Shown here: positions 52,709 through 60,689 of the stretch, piece by piece | Numbering within the stretch: the first letter of the stretch is position 1 | Layout of the letters: each line of letters opens with the position of its first letter | Origin: CADCVQ01 sp963729125 | GTDB lineage: Bacteria; Actinomycetota; Thermoleophilia; Solirubrobacterales; Solirubrobacteraceae | Assembly (NCBI GenBank): GCA_963729125.1 | Contig: CAVSML010000003.1 | Location: forward strand, 434,001-498,000 | Direction of reading: 5' to 3' | DNA length: 64,000 bases | Notes under the pieces: model-generated | What the model saw: the letters and a program-made list of their open reading frames with translations, nothing else | Databases searched by the model: none | Told to the model about the DNA's origin: nothing | Translations under genes and position numbers: made by a program

Positions 52709-52899
52709 GGCTGCTCCCTCAGTTATGAGTCTTCAAGTGGTTGTCCTTGCTGCGTGCGGCGGCGCCGTCCGATCGACGAGCCGAGCGACTGCTGGGCGGC
52801 GGCCCGGGAATGGGGATGCGGAGCAGCATGACAACGGCTGTCTTCGGTATGTCTAGCTCGTTCAACGTACGGTCGGCAGTCCGGGAAACTGACAAGCGG

Positions 52900-54318
52900 T
52901 CACGTCGGCCACGATGTGCTGACGAGGTTGCCCACTCGGCCTCGAACCCGGACTCCCCGTGGTACGCGGACGCTCAGCGTCCTTATCGCGCCGGCGCGGA
53001 CACGGCGTGTGACCACCGATCGCCACGAGCCGCCGACCAAGCGCTCGATGCGCAGCAGACCATCCGCGGGCGGCCGTGCCCAGACGCCGACTCGAGGGCC
53101 ACGACGGCGAGCCGTCAACGGGAAGCGAAAAGCACGGGCGGCGGGCTTTGCCTCGCCGTCGCGGGTGAACAGGCCGGATTGGTAGGTGTTGTCAAACGGC
53201 GGGCCCGCTTGGTCGCGAAGGACGAACCAGGCAACGGTGTCGACGCCCTGGCGCCAAAAGGACTCGAACGCCTCGGAAATCCACCTGGCATGTTGCTTCG
53301 AAGGCACGCCATCGGGATCGGGCGGCCGTGAGTCCCAGGAGAACTCCGTGATCCACAGGCGGTGGCGCTTGCGCGGCAGCGCGCGCCCGCTGCGCTCGGC
53401 CCGCCGCAGAGGGCGCGTGAGCTTGCCCAGGTCGGGAATCGAGACATCGTCGACGTTCAGCGCGCGGCGGCGCGGGCCGCCGACGGAGTAGGGATGGTGG
53501 GCCAGCGCATCGAAACGGGCCGGGCTTGTGCACGGCGCGAGGCGCATGCTGAGGCCTCGGAGACACAGAACCTCACGCCAAAAGCGCGCCGGCGGCATAC
53601 GCGCCCCCCCGAGCACGGGGTCGCCGAAGGGCGCCGTCCCCGCAGTCACGACGAGTGCCCGCGGGGAGGCGGCTTTGACCCCGGCGTAGAACGCGTTCAG
53701 CAGGCGGCGATAGTGGGCGGGCGACGCCGGCCTCAGCCCGGCTCCGGCGCCGGTCCACTGCGGCGTCAGGTGGTTGGACAGGTTGGGCTCCGACCATGCC
53801 TGGAACGCGGCGATCGCGGGCAGCCTGCGCCCGGGGTTCAGTGGGTCGGGAAACATCCCGCTGTAACGGCCGGCGAGCGCCCTGGCGAAGCGCCCGAACT
53901 CAGCCGGGTCCGGGCGCCACGTGCCCGCCGCCGCGTCGGCGGGGGCGCCGGCCCCCGTAGCCCAGGTCGGCGCGTACGCGGTGGTCACCCCGATGCGCCG
54001 TCCGCGCCCGGCGAGCGCGCGCACCTGGGCGTCGAGCGTCGCGAAGCGGTAGCCGGGGTCCGCGGGATCGGCCGGGTCGAAGCCCGGCGGTCGCTCGACG
54101 GGCGCGAGGCTCTCCCAGTTCGCGCCGAGCATGACGAGCTTCGCGCCGACGTCGACCGCCCGCTGAAGCCAGGGATCCCCGGGGGCCGGAGCTGCGGGAT
54201 CGGCAAAGGGCGCGTCCGCGATGCCCAGAGTCAATCCCTGCGCCGGCGCGGCGCTCGGAACCAGGAGGAGCGCGAGGGTGGTGACCAGCGGGGCCAGAGC
54301 GAAGCGCGGCATCCTCAT
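52900..54318 (-). CDS. secreted clan-A glycoside hydrolase (GH39/GH5-like)
   Basis: A 472-residue exported TIM-barrel enzyme with signal peptide 1-26 (SAAPAQ). The acid/base glutamate is in AFQAWSEPNLSNHL and the nucleophile in LWITEFSWDSRPPD, the usual strand-4 and strand-7 pattern of clan GH-A. Other barrel segments are VDVGAKLVMLGANWESLAPV and YSVGGPRRRALNVDD. The C-terminal 80 residues (from VGVWARPPADGLLRIERLVG) form a separate beta domain. The exact family and substrate are uncertain. Upstream it has a palindromic site at 54338. Confidence 0.82.
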   Translation of the reverse strand: MRMPRFALAPLVTTLALLLVPSAAPAQGLTLGIADAPFADPAAPAPGDPWLQRAVDVGAKLVMLGANWESLAPVERPPGFDPADPADPGYRFATLDAQVRALAGRGRRIGVTTAYAPTWATGAGAPADAAAGTWRPDPAEFGRFARALAGRYSGMFPDPLNPGRRLPAIAAFQAWSEPNLSNHLTPQWTGAGAGLRPASPAHYRRLLNAFYAGVKAASPRALVVTAGTAPFGDPVLGGARMPPARFWREVLCLRGLSMRLAPCTSPARFDALAHHPYSVGGPRRRALNVDDVSIPDLGKLTRPLRRAERSGRALPRKRHRLWITEFSWDSRPPDPDGVPSKQHARWISEAFESFWRQGVDTVAWFVLRDQAGPPFDNTYQSGLFTRDGEAKPAARAFRFPLTARRRGPRVGVWARPPADGLLRIERLVGGSWRSVVTRRVRAGAIRTLSVRVPRGVRVRGRVGNLVSTSWPT

Positions 54319-54337
54319 CGGGTACGCGAGTGCTGCG

Positions 54338-54359
54338 GTGGGACTGACGTCAGTCCCAC
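54338..54359. promoter_or_regulatory. 22-bp perfect palindrome, copy 1 (core CTGACGTCAG)
   Basis: A perfect palindrome whose left half is GTGGGACTGAC. It lies 19 bp upstream of the glycoside hydrolase ATG (54318, minus strand). Its ten-base core is shared with the palindrome at 55058. Likely operator for a dimeric regulator. Confidence 0.5.
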
Positions 54360-54458
54360 GGCCATCGCCGGTAACCGGATGGCACTCGATCCGCGGGACA
54401 ACGGCCCCTCGGCCACGCCGGCGCGTGCGTGAAAGAGCGCGATCTTAGGCCGAGGACG

Positions 54459-54920
54459 TCATTGCCGATTGAGGCGGCGTCGCTGCAGCGCGACGGCGAG
54501 CGCCGCGCCGACGGTCAAGGCGAGAAGGATCGGAAGCCAGATTCCCATGCCGTCGTCCGAGCCGCCGGCGGCGCTTCCGAGCGCGCCAAAGAAGCCTTCG
54601 TCGGCATCCGCTTGTGGCATCCCTGGCGCAGGGACGGACTCGGCGTCCCCGGAGGAAGGCGGGGCGCCGCGCTCGGCCAACCGGGCTGCAGAGACCCCGT
54701 CTGCGCCTTGCCGTTCGAGCTCCTCGCGCGCCGAGGGGGTGAGCGGGGAGCGGCCGGTGTCGCGATTGGTCGGCTGGTTGCCGCCCACTCCGGGGACCGT
54801 CTCGAGGTATTCGTTGACGCCCGAATTGCCCGGAGGAGCGTTGACCTGCTGGGCTCCCGCGGACGGAGCGAGAAGCAGAGCGCAAAGGAGCGCGGCAAGG
54901 GCTGACGTGCGAAATCGCAT
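54459..54920 (-). CDS. small exported protein with C-terminal membrane anchor (153 aa)
   Basis: A signal peptide (MRFRTSALAALLCALLLAPS, cleaved near AGAQ) precedes a Pro/Gly/Ser/Glu-rich, probably disordered middle (PPGNSGVNEYLETVPGVGGN and so on). A single transmembrane helix (GIWLPILLALTVGAALAVAL) and a basic tail QRRRLNRQ end it. The layout recalls sortase-type or tail-anchored surface proteins, but no LPXTG-like motif is visible. It lies between the two palindromes and is divergent from the ligase gene. Confidence 0.75.
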   Translation of the reverse strand: MRFRTSALAALLCALLLAPSAGAQQVNAPPGNSGVNEYLETVPGVGGNQPTNRDTGRSPLTPSAREELERQGADGVSAARLAERGAPPSSGDAESVPAPGMPQADADEGFFGALGSAAGGSDDGMGIWLPILLALTVGAALAVALQRRRLNRQ

Positions 54921-55057
54921 ACCTGAAGGTACGCGTGGGCCGCCCCGAACCTGACAGCGCCTCACTCCGGACGTGAGGTGCAGTTCTCCGCCGGATGAGC
55001 GCTCCGCGCCGATGCGCACGACGAATGCGTCACCGCACGGAGCCAGCAGGAGACGAG

Positions 55058-55079
55058 GCCGGGCTGACGTCAGCCCGGC
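55058..55079. promoter_or_regulatory. 22-bp perfect palindrome, copy 2 (core CTGACGTCAG)
   Basis: A perfect palindrome whose left half is GCCGGGCTGAC, 25 bp upstream of the ligase-like gene's ATG (55105). The core CTGACGTCAG equals that of copy 1 while the outer bases differ but stay self-complementary, which argues for selection on symmetry. Confidence 0.5.
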
Positions 55080-55104
55080 GTCCGGTTGTTCGTATCCACC
55101 AAGG

Positions 55105-57085
55105 ATGGACCAGATCGCTCGTCCCCTCGCCGCTTCCCGGCACCGCACTGCCGTGCGTGCCGATCTACCCGCACTCGGAGCCTGGCTGCTTGCCTTCGCG
55201 CCCGTGCTGTACCTGGGGATGCGCGGCGGCGGCTATGACACGATCGTGCGTGGCGAGGTCGGCATCGCGATCTGGTGGTTGATCGCCGCGGGCGCTCTGG
55301 CGGGTGTGTTGCCAGTCGTCAGACGGGGCCGTGGCACGATGCTCGTCCTCGGCGCGTTCGCGCTCTTCACGGTCTGGACCGGGCTCGCCATCGCGTGGTC
55401 GGACAGCCCCGAGCGCAGCGTGCTCGAACTCGCACGGATGGTCACGTATCTCGGCATGCTCGTGATCGCGGCCTGGGCACTGGACGCACGCACTGCGCTC
55501 AGCGCGTTGAACGGCGGGGCAGTCGCTTGCGCTGCCATCGGCCTGCTTGCCGTGCTGTCGCGGATCCGCCCAACCTGGTTTCCGGAGGATGGTGTCGTGA
55601 CCTACCTCCATCTGGGTGATCAGACCGGCGCACGACTGAACTACCCGCTGAACTACGCTGACGCCCTCGGCTCGCTGATGGCCATGGGGCTGCCGGTCCT
55701 GCTTGCCGTCGCAGCCAGCGCTCGGACGATTGCCGGAAGGGCGATGAGCGCAGGGGTGCTGCCCGCGCTGCTGCTGGCCCTGTACCTCAGCGGCTCGCGG
55801 GGCGGATTGCTCGCTGGCGTCGTCGGTGTGCTCGTCTGGTGTGCGCTGACGCCCGATCGCCTGCCGCGACTCGCAACGCTGGTCTTCGCCGGCGCCGGCG
55901 GCGCCGTGCTGATGGCCGCTGCCGCCGATCGCGCGGACTTTCGTGAGGGGCTTCTCACGGCGGCGTCGCGCGAGCAGGCTGGAGACATGCTCGTCTACCT
56001 CTTCGTCGTGTGTGCCGCGGTGGCGCTCTTGCACAGCAGCCTGTCGCTCGCCCTGCGTCACGGCGCGCGTCCGTCTTGGAGTCGCCCGTCGCGACGCGCC
56101 GGTCTGGCCACACTGGCGACCCTCGTGCTGGTGGGGGTCGGGGTCTCGCTGGCGGCGGACGTTCCCCGGGCGATCTCGGACAAATGGGGCGAGTTCCAGA
56201 GCCAGCAGGTGTCGACGACCGCGCGCAGCGACGTCTTCGGGCGCCTCGGCGACCTGTCGGGCAGCAACCGGTACCAGTACTGGCAGTCGGCCACGCGCGC
56301 CTGGCAGACCGACAGGCTGAAGGGCATCGGCGCCGGAGGATTCGAGCTGTGGTGGGCGCGCGACGGAGAGGTCGCCGAGTTCATCCGCGATGCTCACTCG
56401 CTGTACTTCGAGACGCTCGCCGAACTCGGCCTCGTAGGTCTCGCACTGCTTGCCGTCGCGCTGGCGCTCATGTTGGGTGTGGGTGGCGCCGGGGCCGTGC
56501 GCGTCGGCCCGTCCGCGGCTCGCACCGCGGCCGCGGGGGCGACCGCCGGGATTGGCCTCCTTCGCGGTCGGCGCCGCGGTGAACTGGAGCTGGGAGATCG
56601 GCGTCCTGCCGATGCTGGCTCTGCTGCTTGGCGCCGTGGCGCTCGCGGCTGGTCGTACGCAGCCCCGTGTGTCGCCCCCGCATCCGACCCGCCGGCTGCC
56701 CCGAGCCGCCACGGGAATCGTGGCTGTCGTCGCCATCGCCGTCATAGCGATCCCGCTTGCGTCCACGGTCACGCTGCGCGACAGCCAGGCTCAGGCGCGC
56801 AACGGGGATCTTGCGGGGGCGCTGCGCAGCGCGGGCCAGGCCCGCGCGCTGCAGCCCTACGCAGCCGCCCCGCGGCTCCAGCAGGCGCTTGTGTTCGAGG
56901 GCGCGGGCAACCTGGACCCCGCCGCACGATCGGCTGCCGAGGCCGTCAGCCGCAGCCCGAACGACTGGCGGCTGTGGCTCGTCCGCTCGCGCATCGAGGC
57001 CAGGCGAGGTAACGCCGGGGCGTCGCTGGCCGCCTACCGTCGCGCCCGGTCGCTGAATCCCCGCTCTGGTCTCTTCGCGCGATGA
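55105..57085 (+). CDS. O-antigen ligase/polymerase-like membrane protein, one frameshift
   Basis: A Wzy/WaaL-type membrane protein with about 11-12 hydrophobic segments. The family region is SGSRGGLLAGVVGVLVWCAL, and the large loop has GSNRYQYWQSATRAWQTDRL, then GIGAGGFELWWARDG and DAHSLYFETLAELGLVGLAL, the conserved histidine motif. Near 56545 one extra base shifts the frame; the repaired continuation is ASFAVGAAVNWSWEIGVLPM, more helices and a TPR-like tail (NGDLAGALRSAGQARALQPY). About 659 residues. It joins or polymerises lipid-linked glycans outside the membrane. ATG at 55105 has AAGGA in front. Confidence 0.87.
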
Positions 57086-57321
57086 CCCTCGACGAGCTCG
57101 ATCCTGATGTCCGCCACGTGGCCATGCTTCTCGAGCGCGAGCGTCCGCTTCCGAAGCCCGCCTTCCGCGGGGATCTGGGGCGGCGGCTTGCCAGTCGGCC
57201 TGCGAGGCCGGCGCCGCGGCACCTACGGCTGCTGGTGGCCGGGCAGCTCGGCGTCGGCGCTCTGCTGCTCGCCGTCGCGGCGGCGGGCGCTGTGGCCCAC
57301 GTCGGGCCGCTCGCCCTCTAG
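57082..57321 (+). CDS. small membrane protein, possible anti-sigma-like (79 aa)
   Basis: The ATG overlaps the ligase stop (ATGA), so it is translated with it. The N-terminus MTLDELDPDVRHVAMLLERE and RPLPKPAFRGDLGRRL resembles the start of some actinobacterial anti-sigma-like membrane proteins. One helix, LLVAGQLGVGALLLAVAAAG, follows. It overlaps the convergent sigma factor gene by 99 bp. The function is an inference from this position. Confidence 0.6.
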   Translation: MTLDELDPDVRHVAMLLERERPLPKPAFRGDLGRRLASRPARPAPRHLRLLVAGQLGVGALLLAVAAAGAVAHVGPLAL

Positions 57322-57801
57322 CTCGGCGCGAAGGCGCCGCAGGGTGCGAGACAGGACCTGCTGGGCATTGGCCAGGGTCATGCCGGTAATGTCGGCGATC
57401 TGCTGCCCGGTCAGATCCGCGCCGAAGCGCAACGCAATGACTTCGCGCTCCCGGTCGTCGAGTTGGGCCAGCGCGGTGGCGAGCTCCGGTGCGATACCGA
57501 GGTCGTGCTCTGGGTCGGCACGGACCGGCAGCGCCGAGTCAGGAACGTCCTGCAGCGGCCTATGTGCGCCGCGGGCCGGGGCTCCGCGGAAGTGGTCGAT
57601 CACGAGGTTTCGCGCGATTGCGATCAGCCACGCTCCGGGCGGGGCGCGCCGCTCGTCGTAGCGATGCCAGGCGCGGAGCGCTCGCTCGAAGGTCTGCGAG
57701 GTGAGATCCTCGGCGTCCTCACGAGAAGCGACGCGATAGGCGATAAAGCCGTACACCCGCCAGACATGCTCATCGTAGATCTCGTCGAAGGGTGGGGGCA
57801 T
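57223..57801 (-). CDS. ECF-type RNA polymerase sigma factor
   Basis: A 192-residue sigma factor with two regions. Region 2 has VYGFIAYRVASREDAEDLTS and QTFERALRAWHRYDE for -10 recognition. Region 4 has LDDREREVIALRFGADLTGQ and QIADITGMTLANAQQVLSRT for -35 recognition. The last 30 residues (GERPDVGHSARRRDGEQQSA) are low-complexity and overlap the convergent small gene, so the functional protein may end earlier. It is divergent from the GT4 leader region. Anti-sigma not found on its own strand. Confidence 0.87.
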   Translation of the reverse strand: MPPPFDEIYDEHVWRVYGFIAYRVASREDAEDLTSQTFERALRAWHRYDERRAPPGAWLIAIARNLVIDHFRGAPARGAHRPLQDVPDSALPVRADPEHDLGIAPELATALAQLDDREREVIALRFGADLTGQQIADITGMTLANAQQVLSRTLRRLRAELEGERPDVGHSARRRDGEQQSADAELPGHQQP

Positions 57802-57937
57802 CGCGCGCGGATTGCCACGGTATCCTGCGCGCGCTTCGCAGCACCCGGCGAGTCCTCACGTCGTGTGCTAATACTGACGGAGGTGTGGGGCGGGAAACCC
57901 TCACGCAGCGGTTCTGAACATCAATACGCTGCCTAAC

Positions 57938-58042
57938 GGAGGTTCCGTGAGATACCGCATCACCGGCGGGCTCTGCGTTGCTCCCGCGACCGACAGCCAC
58001 GCGGCTGCATAGTGCTTCCCGAGCAAACCTCCATGGTGGAGG
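57938..58042 (+). promoter_or_regulatory. leader with mutually exclusive hairpins before the WecA/MraY-like gene
   Basis: GGAGGTT (57938-57944), the ribosome site of a 21-codon leader ORF, can pair with AACCTCC (58026-58032). The same bases, as CCTCCA (58028-58033), can instead pair with TGGAGG (58037-58042), which holds the ribosome site of the gene at 58047. Only one pairing can form at a time. A further GCAGCG/CGCTGC hairpin lies at 57905-57932. This is the layout of a translational attenuator; it is inferred from complementarity only. Confidence 0.4.
57947..58012 (+). CDS. putative 21-aa leader peptide
   Basis: GTG at 57947 with a strong GGAGG site opens the peptide MRYRITGGLCVAPATDSHAA plus one alanine, then TAG. 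It ends 14 bp before the switch element. No run of a single regulatory codon is present, so a sensed amino acid cannot be named. Confidence 0.35.
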   Translation: MRYRITGGLCVAPATDSHAAA

Positions 58043-58046
58043 CGCG

Positions 58047-59132
58047 ATGACGGACGAGCTTCGGTTGGCGGGCGCATTCGTGGTGTCGATCGCAGCCTCG
58101 CTGGCAACCGTTCCCCTGGCGATCCGGTCGGCACACCGGCTGGGGCTGCTCGACGTGCCCTCAGGCTGGAAGCGCCATGCTCGGAGTACGCCGTATCTCG
58201 GAGGCGCCGGGCTGCTCTGCGGCCTCTTGGTAGCGGCCGTTCCGCTCGCGGACGGCCTCGGCCGGTTCGGCTGGATCATGGCCGGGGCCGTCGCGCTGTC
58301 GGTTCTCGGCACCGTCAACGACAAGTTCAACCTGTCGGCGATTCTACGAATTGCGGTGGTCGTCGCTCTGGGTGTACTGCTTTGGGCGGTGGGCTCCGGG
58401 TGGGAGATCGCCGGCAGTCAGGCGCTCGGACTGTTGCTGACTGTCATCTGGATCCTAGGAGTGGTGAACGCCCTCAACCTTCTCGATCTCATGGACGGTG
58501 CTGCCGGCAGCGTGGCGGTGGCGGCAGCCGGCGGGATCGTGGCCCTGGCGCTCGTCTTGAACGATCTCGTCTTGGCCTCGCTTGCGGCCGCTACCTGCGG
58601 AGCCTGCCTCGGCTTTCTTCGCTACAACCTCAGCCGGCCCGCGCAGATCTTTCTCGGCGATGGAGGCAGCATGCCGCTCGGCTTTCTTTGCGCCGCCATG
58701 ATCATGGAGATCCCGTGGGACGGAGAGGTCGGCGCAACGCGGTTGTTCGCTGGTGTCCTGCTGTTCGGAATACCGCTCTTCGACATGACGTTCCGGATCT
58801 ATTCGCGCAAACGCAGGGGGGACACCCTCATGACCGCTGGGCCCGACAGCATCGCCAACTGGCTGCGCCGCCGCCTGCCTTCGCCACTCGCCGTCGGCGT
58901 CACCTTGGGTCTAGCCCAAACCCTGTTGTCGTGCGTAGCGATCCTTGCTCTGCTGAATGGGCCCGTCACGCTCGCGGTCGTCGTCATCTGCCTGTTCGCA
59001 CTGGCGGCGGCGCTGATCTGGTCACTGGATGCGTCCGGCTTCGGTCGCCACCTGCAATCGCAGGACAAGCAGCACGTATCCAGGCGCGAGGCGCCCGTGG
59101 TCATGGCGGGCGATCCCCCGACTGGTAGTTGA
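58047..59132 (+). CDS. WecA/MraY-family UDP-sugar:polyprenyl-phosphate transferase (GT4 family, PNPT)
   Basis: A 361-residue membrane enzyme with about ten hydrophobic helices that starts lipid-linked glycan synthesis. It has VPSGWKRHARSTPYLGGAGL near the N-terminus, the Mg site VNALNLLDLMDGAAGSVAV and FLGDGGSMPLGFLCA. The usual DD pair of the first cytosolic loop is ND here (GTVNDKFNLSAIL), which may weaken metal or substrate binding. ATG at 58047 follows GGAGG at four bases. This is the second initiating enzyme in the window, distinct from the WbaP-type enzyme at 2471. Confidence 0.87.
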   Translation: MTDELRLAGAFVVSIAASLATVPLAIRSAHRLGLLDVPSGWKRHARSTPYLGGAGLLCGLLVAAVPLADGLGRFGWIMAGAVALSVLGTVNDKFNLSAILRIAVVVALGVLLWAVGSGWEIAGSQALGLLLTVIWILGVVNALNLLDLMDGAAGSVAVAAAGGIVALALVLNDLVLASLAAATCGACLGFLRYNLSRPAQIFLGDGGSMPLGFLCAAMIMEIPWDGEVGATRLFAGVLLFGIPLFDMTFRIYSRKRRGDTLMTAGPDSIANWLRRRLPSPLAVGVTLGLAQTLLSCVAILALLNGPVTLAVVVICLFALAAALIWSLDASGFGRHLQSQDKQHVSRREAPVVMAGDPPTGS

Positions 59133-59217
59133 CGGCCGTCCTGCTCGAAGCGCGCGCCACGGGCAAGCGCGTCAGCCAGGTGAAGCCGGCGCCGCCGGTG
59201 ACAAGTGCGCGCTGCGG
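59101..59217 (-). pseudogene. remnant of an NAD-dependent sugar epimerase/dehydratase
   Basis: The minus strand encodes ALVTGGAGF (59182-59208), the start of the Rossmann fold in UDP-sugar epimerases. The expected IGS is missing. A shifted frame then gives HLADALARGARFEQDGRQLP, which fits the next helix. The rest of the gene is absent. It lies between the stops of the convergent GT4-type genes, directly downstream of the glycosyltransferase. Confidence 0.4.
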
Positions 59218-59225
59218 CGCGGAGC

Positions 59226-60533
59226 CTATCCGGCCGGCGCACGGGCCGACCCTCGCGGCCGTGCGTCGAACCGCCGCACGGCGTCTGAGCGCTCCACGAG
59301 CAGGCGGTGGTAGACGGCAGCAATCTTTTCGACCATCGTCTCCGCGCGATACATCGGGTCGACCAGCCGTCGTCCGCCTCGACCCAGACGAGCGCGCAAT
59401 GCTGGGTCGTCGAGCAGGCGGCACAGCGCCCCGGCCAGACCGGACGTGTCCCCTGGCGCCACGAGTTCGCCGGTCTGACCCGGGATGACCACTTCGGGCG
59501 CACCATCGAGGGCAAACGAGACACAGGGCTTGCCCATCGCCATCGCCTGCGGCAGCACGCGGGCAATGCCCTCGCGCAACGAGGTGTGGACGAGTACGTC
59601 CATAGCGGACAGCATTTCAGGGATTCGCTCCCGGTCGACGAGCCCGGCGAACACCATGTTTGGTTCGATCCCCAGCGCTCGTGCGCGCCGTCGCAGATGA
59701 TCTTGCAGCGCGCCGTCGCCCACGAGCAGGAAGCGCACGTCGGGGAATCGCGCAACGACCGCGGGCGCCGCGTCGAACAGCTCCGCATGGCCCTTGAGGT
59801 CGAACATACGGGCGATCTTGCCGATGACGAGCGCGTCCGGTGAGATCGCGAACTCCTTTCGCACCGCCGCTGGATCGCAGTGCGCCTCCAGGAACCAGTC
59901 GAGCTCCATGCCGCTGTAGACGGTGGAGTAGTCCGCAGCCGTTCCGATGCGTGCAGCCACCGACTGCTCGGCGACGATTCGTGACACGCTGATGTAATGG
60001 TGCGTCAGCGGAACGAGCGCCCGTTCGACCAGGCGCAGGACGAGGTTGACCCACCGCGGCTGGAACTGATGAAAAGCGAGGCCGTGCACTGAATGCACGA
60101 CGATCGGGGTGCGCGCAGCGAACGCGGCAAGGCGACCCAGCACGCCCGCCTTCGCCGAATGGGTGTGGACGATGTGGTAGCGGCGCGCCCTTATCAGGCG
60201 GTAGATCTTGACGAGGGCGACGACATCGGCACGGGGATCCATGCCGCGCCCGAGTTGGGGGATGACCACGAGGTTCGTCGTTCGGCGCGCGCGCGGGAGC
60301 AAGTCACCCTCGGCACCATCGTCAACGCCGCTGACCACCGCGACGTGAAACTCGGGGAGCCGATCCAGACCTTCGACCGACAGCAGCGTGTTCTCCACGG
60401 CGCCGCCTTGGATCATTCGGGTGATGATGTGCAGGACACGGAACGTGTCCGCGGGCGAGGGCGTATCGGCACGCTGTTTCGACGAATCTCCAGCCGGCGC
60501 CGTGCGCGTCCGGTCCTGCGAGCTGGGCCTCAT
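59226..60533 (-). CDS. glycosyltransferase family 4 (GT-B)
   Basis: About 435 residues. The N-terminal domain has FRVLHIITRMIQGGAVENTL and HIVHTHSAKAGVLGRLAAFA. The C-terminal nucleotide-sugar domain has VIGKIARMFDLKGHAELFDA, VRFLLVGDGALQDHLRRRA and HTSLREGIARVLPQAMAMGK, where the usual EGF is EGI. ATG at 60533 is preferred to a start at 60599. It resembles capsular and teichuronic-type transferases. Divergent from asnB. Confidence 0.88.
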   Translation of the reverse strand: MRPSSQDRTRTAPAGDSSKQRADTPSPADTFRVLHIITRMIQGGAVENTLLSVEGLDRLPEFHVAVVSGVDDGAEGDLLPRARRTTNLVVIPQLGRGMDPRADVVALVKIYRLIRARRYHIVHTHSAKAGVLGRLAAFAARTPIVVHSVHGLAFHQFQPRWVNLVLRLVERALVPLTHHYISVSRIVAEQSVAARIGTAADYSTVYSGMELDWFLEAHCDPAAVRKEFAISPDALVIGKIARMFDLKGHAELFDAAPAVVARFPDVRFLLVGDGALQDHLRRRARALGIEPNMVFAGLVDRERIPEMLSAMDVLVHTSLREGIARVLPQAMAMGKPCVSFALDGAPEVVIPGQTGELVAPGDTSGLAGALCRLLDDPALRARLGRGGRRLVDPMYRAETMVEKIAAVYHRLLVERSDAVRRFDARPRGSARAPAG

Positions 60534-60689
60534 CACGCGCGCAGTGTATGCGCGGCGGATCGGGAAGCTTCCGCGTCCAAGCCCACGGGCAGGCCACATT
60601 CCTGCCGTCCAGGGCTAGCTAGCTAGTGTGCCGAGCATGACGTTCTACGCACCCAGTCGGGCTGCCACACGGGGGCGTACGAGCGCAGC

